Positions 5,785-8,053 of a DNA stretch of 8,053 nt are shown here, piece by piece (the first letter of the stretch is position 1; each line of letters begins with the position of its first letter). The translations under genes and the position numbers were made by a program. This DNA comes from Chloroflexota bacterium. GTDB taxonomy: Bacteria; Chloroflexota; Anaerolineae; B4-G1; SLSP01. The notes beneath the pieces are model-generated. The model ran no database searches. It saw nothing but the letters and a program-made list of their open reading frames with translations, and was not told the DNA's origin. The stretch spans positions 1 through 8,053 of the forward strand of contig JAAZNO010000280.1 of the NCBI GenBank assembly GCA_012798275.1. The letters run 5' to 3'.

Positions 5785-7542
5785 TCAAACAGCGGCCTCA
5801 GACGGCCTGAGGGCCAGCTCGGGCAGTGCAGAGGGGATTTCATCTTCGTAGAGGATCACGTAACGATAACCCTGCTCGGTCAAAAAGCGCTGGCGATTAG
5901 CGCTGAACTCCTGATCGATCGTCTCTTTGCTCACCAGGGTGTAGAAATAGGCCTGGCTGCCGTCCGCCTTGGGCCGCAGAATACGCCCCAGGCGTTGAGC
6001 CTCCTCCTGGCGCGAACCAAAAGTGCCCGAAATCTGGATCGCCACGTTTGCGTCGGGCAAGTCAATCGAGAAATTGGCGACCTTGGAGACGACCAAATGC
6101 TTGGTCTTCCCCAGGCGAAAATCCTCGTAGAGCAATTCCCGTTCGCGGTTGGAGGTTTTGCCGGTGATCAGGGGATAGCCGTAACGCTCGGCGACCTGCT
6201 GCAGCTGCTCCAGATACATGCCGATGATCAACACGTTGTCATCGCGGTGATATTGCAGCAACTCGTCCAATATGCGCAGCTTGAGCGGACTCTGCGCCGC
6301 GATGGGGTACTGCTCCCGACGCTCGGCCATGATGTAGGCGAGCCGCAATTCGTCCGGCAAGGGCAGGCGGATTTCGCAGCACACGGCGGGCGCAATCCAG
6401 CCTTGATGTTCCAGATCACGCCAGGGGACGTCATACTTCTTCGGCCCGATGAGGGAGAACACGTCCTCTTCCTGGCCATCCTCGCGGACGAGGGTTGCCG
6501 TGAGGCCCAGACGGCGGCGCGCCTGGATCTCGGCGGTGATGCGAAACACCGGCGCGGGCAGGAGATGGACCTCGTCGTAAATGATCAGCCCCCAGTCCGC
6601 CTGACCAAAAAGCTCGAAATGGGGGAATTCCTCCTCGAGGCGCAGATGCTGGCCCTTGCTGCCCGACTTGCGATGCGTGAGGATCTGATACGTGGTGATC
6701 GTCACGGGGCGGATTTCTTTGCGATCCCCGGTGTATTCGCCGATCTCGTCAGCCGTCAGCTGAGTTTTATCCAGCAGCTCGGAGCGCCACTGCCGCGCGG
6801 CGATCGTGCTGGGCGTGAGGATGAGGGTATTCGCCTGCGCCTGCGCCATCACCGCCATGCCCACCATGGTCTTGCCGGCGCCGCAGGGCAAGACGATGAC
6901 CCCTGAGCCACCTGCTTCTGACCCGCCGGCCCAGAACACGTCGGCGGCGTCGCGCTGATAATCCCGAATGTGGAAAGGCGCCCCGGATTGACAGACAGAG
7001 CGCAACTCCATGGAAAGGGAGGCGCCGGGAAGATACCCCACCAGGTCTTCGGCGGGATAGCCGGCCTTGACCAGCGCCTGCTTGACATGGCCGCGACGTG
7101 ACGCCGGCACCTGCAGCGTATGGGGACCCATGCGGCCCAGCAGATAGGGCTTGAGATGCCGGTTGCGCTCCAGCTCCAGCAACAACAGCACATCATCCGA
7201 GATGAGCCGCAAGCGCGTGGGGTCATGGGGATCGGGCACGAGCCGGACCCGTCCATAGCGCGAGATGGCCTCGCGGATTTCCGTCACGACGTTATCGGGC
7301 AGGGGATACTTGGCGTAACGCTCCAGGCCCTCGATGATCTCCTCAGCGGCAAGGCCCGCCGCGGCAGCATTCCACAAGGACAGGGAAGACAGCCGATACG
7401 TGTGAATGTACTCCGGGCTCTTCTCCAGCTCGGCAAAACGCGCCAGATGATCGCGCGCTTCCTCATAGAGGGGATTATTCACCTCCAGAAGGACCGTGCG
7501 ATCGCCTTGAACAATCAACGGTGCAGTGCTTTGAAATTCCAT
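5785..7542 (-). CDS. xpb: XPB/ERCC3-family DNA repair helicase
   Basis: This is a superfamily 2 helicase of the bacterial/archaeal XPB type, a 3'-5' ATP-driven DNA translocase related to the TFIIH subunit. Numbering from ATG 7542 (585 residues): an accessory N-terminal module at about 8-168 (LIVQGD, HTYRLSSLSLWNAAAAG, PLPDNVVTEIREAISRYGRV); RDYQRDA (193-199); Walker A LPCGAGKT (218-225); motif Ia LTPSTIAARQW (242-252); Walker B box DEVH (323-326). Motif III LGLTATLVRED (345-355) contains the RED triad characteristic of XPB. Motif V follows at 483-495 (LVVSKVANFSIDL), then motif VI SRQEEAQRLGRILR (510-523). All catalytic residues are present. A longer reading from 7623 is rejected because its first 27 codons cover the promoter. 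Mycobacterial XPB (about 540-550 residues) is slightly shorter. It heads an operon with two proteins carrying related modules. No Bax1-type nuclease, the usual archaeal partner, is seen here. Confidence 0.96.
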   Translation of the reverse strand: MEFQSTAPLIVQGDRTVLLEVNNPLYEEARDHLARFAELEKSPEYIHTYRLSSLSLWNAAAAGLAAEEIIEGLERYAKYPLPDNVVTEIREAISRYGRVRLVPDPHDPTRLRLISDDVLLLLELERNRHLKPYLLGRMGPHTLQVPASRRGHVKQALVKAGYPAEDLVGYLPGASLSMELRSVCQSGAPFHIRDYQRDAADVFWAGGSEAGGSGVIVLPCGAGKTMVGMAVMAQAQANTLILTPSTIAARQWRSELLDKTQLTADEIGEYTGDRKEIRPVTITTYQILTHRKSGSKGQHLRLEEEFPHFELFGQADWGLIIYDEVHLLPAPVFRITAEIQARRRLGLTATLVREDGQEEDVFSLIGPKKYDVPWRDLEHQGWIAPAVCCEIRLPLPDELRLAYIMAERREQYPIAAQSPLKLRILDELLQYHRDDNVLIIGMYLEQLQQVAERYGYPLITGKTSNRERELLYEDFRLGKTKHLVVSKVANFSIDLPDANVAIQISGTFGSRQEEAQRLGRILRPKADGSQAYFYTLVSKETIDQEFSANRQRFLTEQGYRYVILYEDEIPSALPELALRPSEAAV

Positions 7543-7550
7543 AAGTATCC

Positions 7551-7578
7551 ATTTTACATAAGCCAACCAAAACGTCAA
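7551..7578 (-). promoter_or_regulatory. Promoter of the XPB operon, near-leaderless
   Basis: On the minus strand TTGACG (7578-7573), a 16-bp spacer and TAAAAT (7556-7551) precede the XPB ATG. The start of transcription would fall near 7544, only about 2 nt before the ATG at 7542. The message would be effectively leaderless. Consistent with this, there is no proper Shine-Dalgarno sequence before ATGGAATTT (only GGAT). Confidence 0.6.
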
Positions 7579-7608
7579 GGGTAAAAAAAGGAATTTGAAA
7601 ACTCCCTC

Positions 7609-7638
7609 TTGACAAAAGGCCAAAAGCTATGTTATAGT
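7609..7638 (+). promoter_or_regulatory. Sigma gene promoter P1 (extended -10)
   Basis: A perfect TTGACA (7609-7614) and TATAGT (7633-7638) are 18 bp apart, with a TG at 7630-7631 one base before the -10 box (extended -10). Transcription would start near 7645. The direct repeat CAAAAG occurs twice in and next to the spacer (7613-7618, 7621-7626). The promoter is strong by sequence, yet it leads into an intrinsic terminator within about 57 nt. Confidence 0.75.
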
Positions 7639-7647
7639 TTACACGGT

Positions 7648-7665
7648 ATGACGCAGCAGGCGTAA
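7648..7665 (+). CDS. Possible five-codon leader mini-ORF (MTQQA)
   Basis: ATG ACG CAG CAG GCG TAA begins about 3 nt after the predicted P1 start site and ends exactly where the terminator hairpin begins, so a translating or stopping ribosome would cover the base of the hairpin. There is no Shine-Dalgarno sequence; it would have to be translated as a nearly leaderless ORF. Other genes in this window also have near-leaderless starts. A frame this short can arise by chance, and no amino acid is strongly enriched apart from two glutamines. Confidence 0.3.
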   Translation: MTQQA

Positions 7666-7701
7666 GGGAGCACTGGCAGGCACATCTACCAGTGCTTTTT
7701 T
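7664..7701 (+). terminator. Intrinsic terminator inside the sigma gene leader
   Basis: AGCACTGG (7669-7676) pairs perfectly with CCAGTGCT (7689-7696), closing a 12-nt loop, and is followed by a run of six T (7696-7701). The purines upstream (7664-7668) can also pair with the T-run. It is oriented for the plus strand only; the reverse direction has no T-run. Because the gene on the left is divergent, the only transcript it can end is that from P1 toward the sigma gene. That implies attenuation or release of a small RNA of about 57 nt. Confidence 0.8.
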
Positions 7702-7722
7702 GCCGCTTGAAAACGGCCTGCC
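7675..7722 (+). promoter_or_regulatory. Possible antiterminator pairing
   Basis: GGCAGGC (7675-7681) is perfectly complementary to GCCTGCC (7716-7722). The first segment takes the last two bases of the terminator's left arm and part of its loop, so this pairing would compete with the full terminator stem. A second, shorter copy GCAGGC at 7656-7661 (within the mini-ORF) could pair with the same target. This is inference from complementarity alone. The downstream segment is transcribed after the terminator, so it would matter only if polymerase pauses or reads through. Confidence 0.3.
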
Positions 7723-7725
7723 GAT

Positions 7726-7754
7726 TTGATATTTTTGCACTTCTGGACTACACT
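7726..7754 (+). promoter_or_regulatory. Sigma gene promoter P2 (tentative)
   Basis: TTGATA (7726-7731), a 17-bp spacer and TACACT (7749-7754) lie directly before the start codon. Transcription would begin near 7761, about 8 nt upstream of the ATG and mostly past the ribosome binding site. It would bypass the terminator and be nearly leaderless, in line with ftsY and XPB. The match is moderate and could be coincidental. Confidence 0.4.
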
Positions 7755-7761
7755 AGAGGTG
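7755..7761 (+). promoter_or_regulatory. Ribosome binding site of the sigma factor gene
   Basis: AGAGGTG lies 7 nt before ATG 7769. It supports this start for transcripts arising upstream (P1), while transcripts from P2 would lack most of it. Confidence 0.65.
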
Positions 7762-7768
7762 TATTCCA

Positions 7769-8053
7769 ATGAGGGATTTGAGCGTGGCAGTTGAAGATCT
7801 GGATCTAAACGAAGAATCCATGCTGGACGGCATCACCGAAGAGATAGAACCCAGCGATGCCGAGCTGGAGGCAGGCGAGCTCGAGGGAGAGACCGGCGAG
7901 GACTATCTCATGACGCTCGCCTATGAACATGGGCATGTGACGCACAAGGACATTCTTCGCGTGTTTCCCGAAGCAGAAGAAGACATTGACCGGCTGGATG
8001 ACATCATCACGTCGCTGATGGAAAGCGGCATTCGGATCAGTGATGATGAGGAA
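7769..8053 (+). CDS. rpoD: Primary RNA polymerase sigma factor, N-terminal part (region 1.1)
   Basis: Only the first 95 codons are in the window; the frame is open to the edge. After an acidic stretch (9-44, rich in Glu and Asp), residues about 45-95 match sigma-70 region 1.1: DYLMTLAYEHGHVTHKDILR, then a FPEAEEDIDRLDDII helix, and the hallmark ending LMESGIRISDDEE. Region 1.1 keeps free sigma from binding DNA and gates the polymerase channel; it is restricted to primary (and a few closely related) sigma factors, so this is most likely the housekeeping sigma. Core regions 2-4 lie beyond the window and cannot be checked. It is transcribed divergently from the XPB operon and has a leader with a terminator. 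Confidence 0.88.
   Translation, partial: MRDLSVAVEDLDLNEESMLDGITEEIEPSDAELEAGELEGETGEDYLMTLAYEHGHVTHKDILRVFPEAEEDIDRLDDIITSLMESGIRISDDEE

Larger units (their letters stand above)
7543..7768. other. Divergent intergenic region between XPB operon and sigma factor gene
   Basis: This 226-bp gap contains back-to-back promoters whose -35 boxes are about 30 bp apart, separated by an A-rich stretch (seven A at 7582-7588) that could act as an UP element for either side. The plus-strand half holds a leader with a mini-ORF, an intrinsic terminator, a possible antiterminator and a second promoter. The divergent layout would let one regulator affect both the repair operon and the sigma gene; I see no recognisable operator. 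Confidence 0.7.

Noticed and set aside
5446..6906. 486-codon plus-strand open frame opposite XPB
   Set aside because: The minus strand has every XPB helicase motif. The plus frame spans the XPB/683-residue gene junction and has no recognisable domain or ribosome binding site.
7543..7623. 27-residue N-terminal extension of XPB from ATG 7623, resembling a hydrophobic leader
   Set aside because: It covers the -35 and -10 boxes of the XPB promoter and would give a membrane-like start that makes no sense for a cytosolic helicase.
1..8053. CRISPR arrays, tRNA/rRNA genes, toxin-antitoxin or phage defence genes
   Set aside because: I looked for regularly spaced repeats, cloverleaf-like arms and typical defence motifs and saw none. 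XPB-like helicases occur in some defence systems, but no nuclease or sensor partner is present here and the context is housekeeping genes.

Overview
This is a high-GC bacterial chromosome segment, most likely from the phylum Chloroflexota. The basis is an XPB-type repair helicase with large helicase-associated partner proteins, an A-domain-less FtsY, a sigma-70 protein with region 1.1, and GGGGAGGGG-type intergenic palindromes. The phylum call is inference; the gene calls do not depend on it.

Layout, left to right. Positions 1-439 hold no credible gene but are rich in structure. There are two hairpins, the second an 18-bp-per-arm perfect palindrome running into a G-quadruplex motif. Next comes a 151-bp imperfect palindrome with 23-bp terminal inverted repeats, flanked by perfect 8-bp direct repeats, which looks like a miniature non-autonomous transposable element. 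A hairpin just past the ftsY stop closes the region. ftsY (440-1339, minus) has its own near-consensus promoter and an extremely short leader. Upstream of it, also on the minus strand, are three genes reading 7542 to 1426: an XPB/ERCC3 DNA helicase (585 residues), a 683-residue partner and a 747-residue partner. The last two genes are separated by only 3 bp. Past the XPB promoter, on the plus strand, is the 5' end of a primary sigma factor gene (7769 to the window edge), divergent from the XPB operon.

The main biological observation is that the XPB N-terminal accessory module (about 110-160 residues, of the 'helicase-associated / XPB-Ssl2 N-terminal' type) appears to occur four times in the three-gene operon. 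There is one copy at the N terminus of the helicase, one at the C terminus of the 683-residue protein, and two in the C-terminal half of the 747-residue protein. The two partners also share a possible SAP-like N-terminal helical motif, so they look like distant paralogues built around a piece of the helicase. I infer that the three proteins act together on DNA, probably in repair or strand opening, but this is not shown by the sequence.

The 226-bp intergenic region between XPB and the sigma gene is the second point of interest. A strong extended -10 promoter points toward the sigma gene. About 57 nt downstream there is a textbook intrinsic terminator that can only act on the sigma leader, preceded by a five-codon mini-ORF whose stop codon abuts the hairpin. 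A possible antiterminator pairing and a second promoter lie between it and the start codon. This looks like a transcription attenuator or a short RNA ahead of a housekeeping sigma factor. The XPB promoter on the other side would give an almost leaderless message, and ftsY shows the same short-leader architecture.
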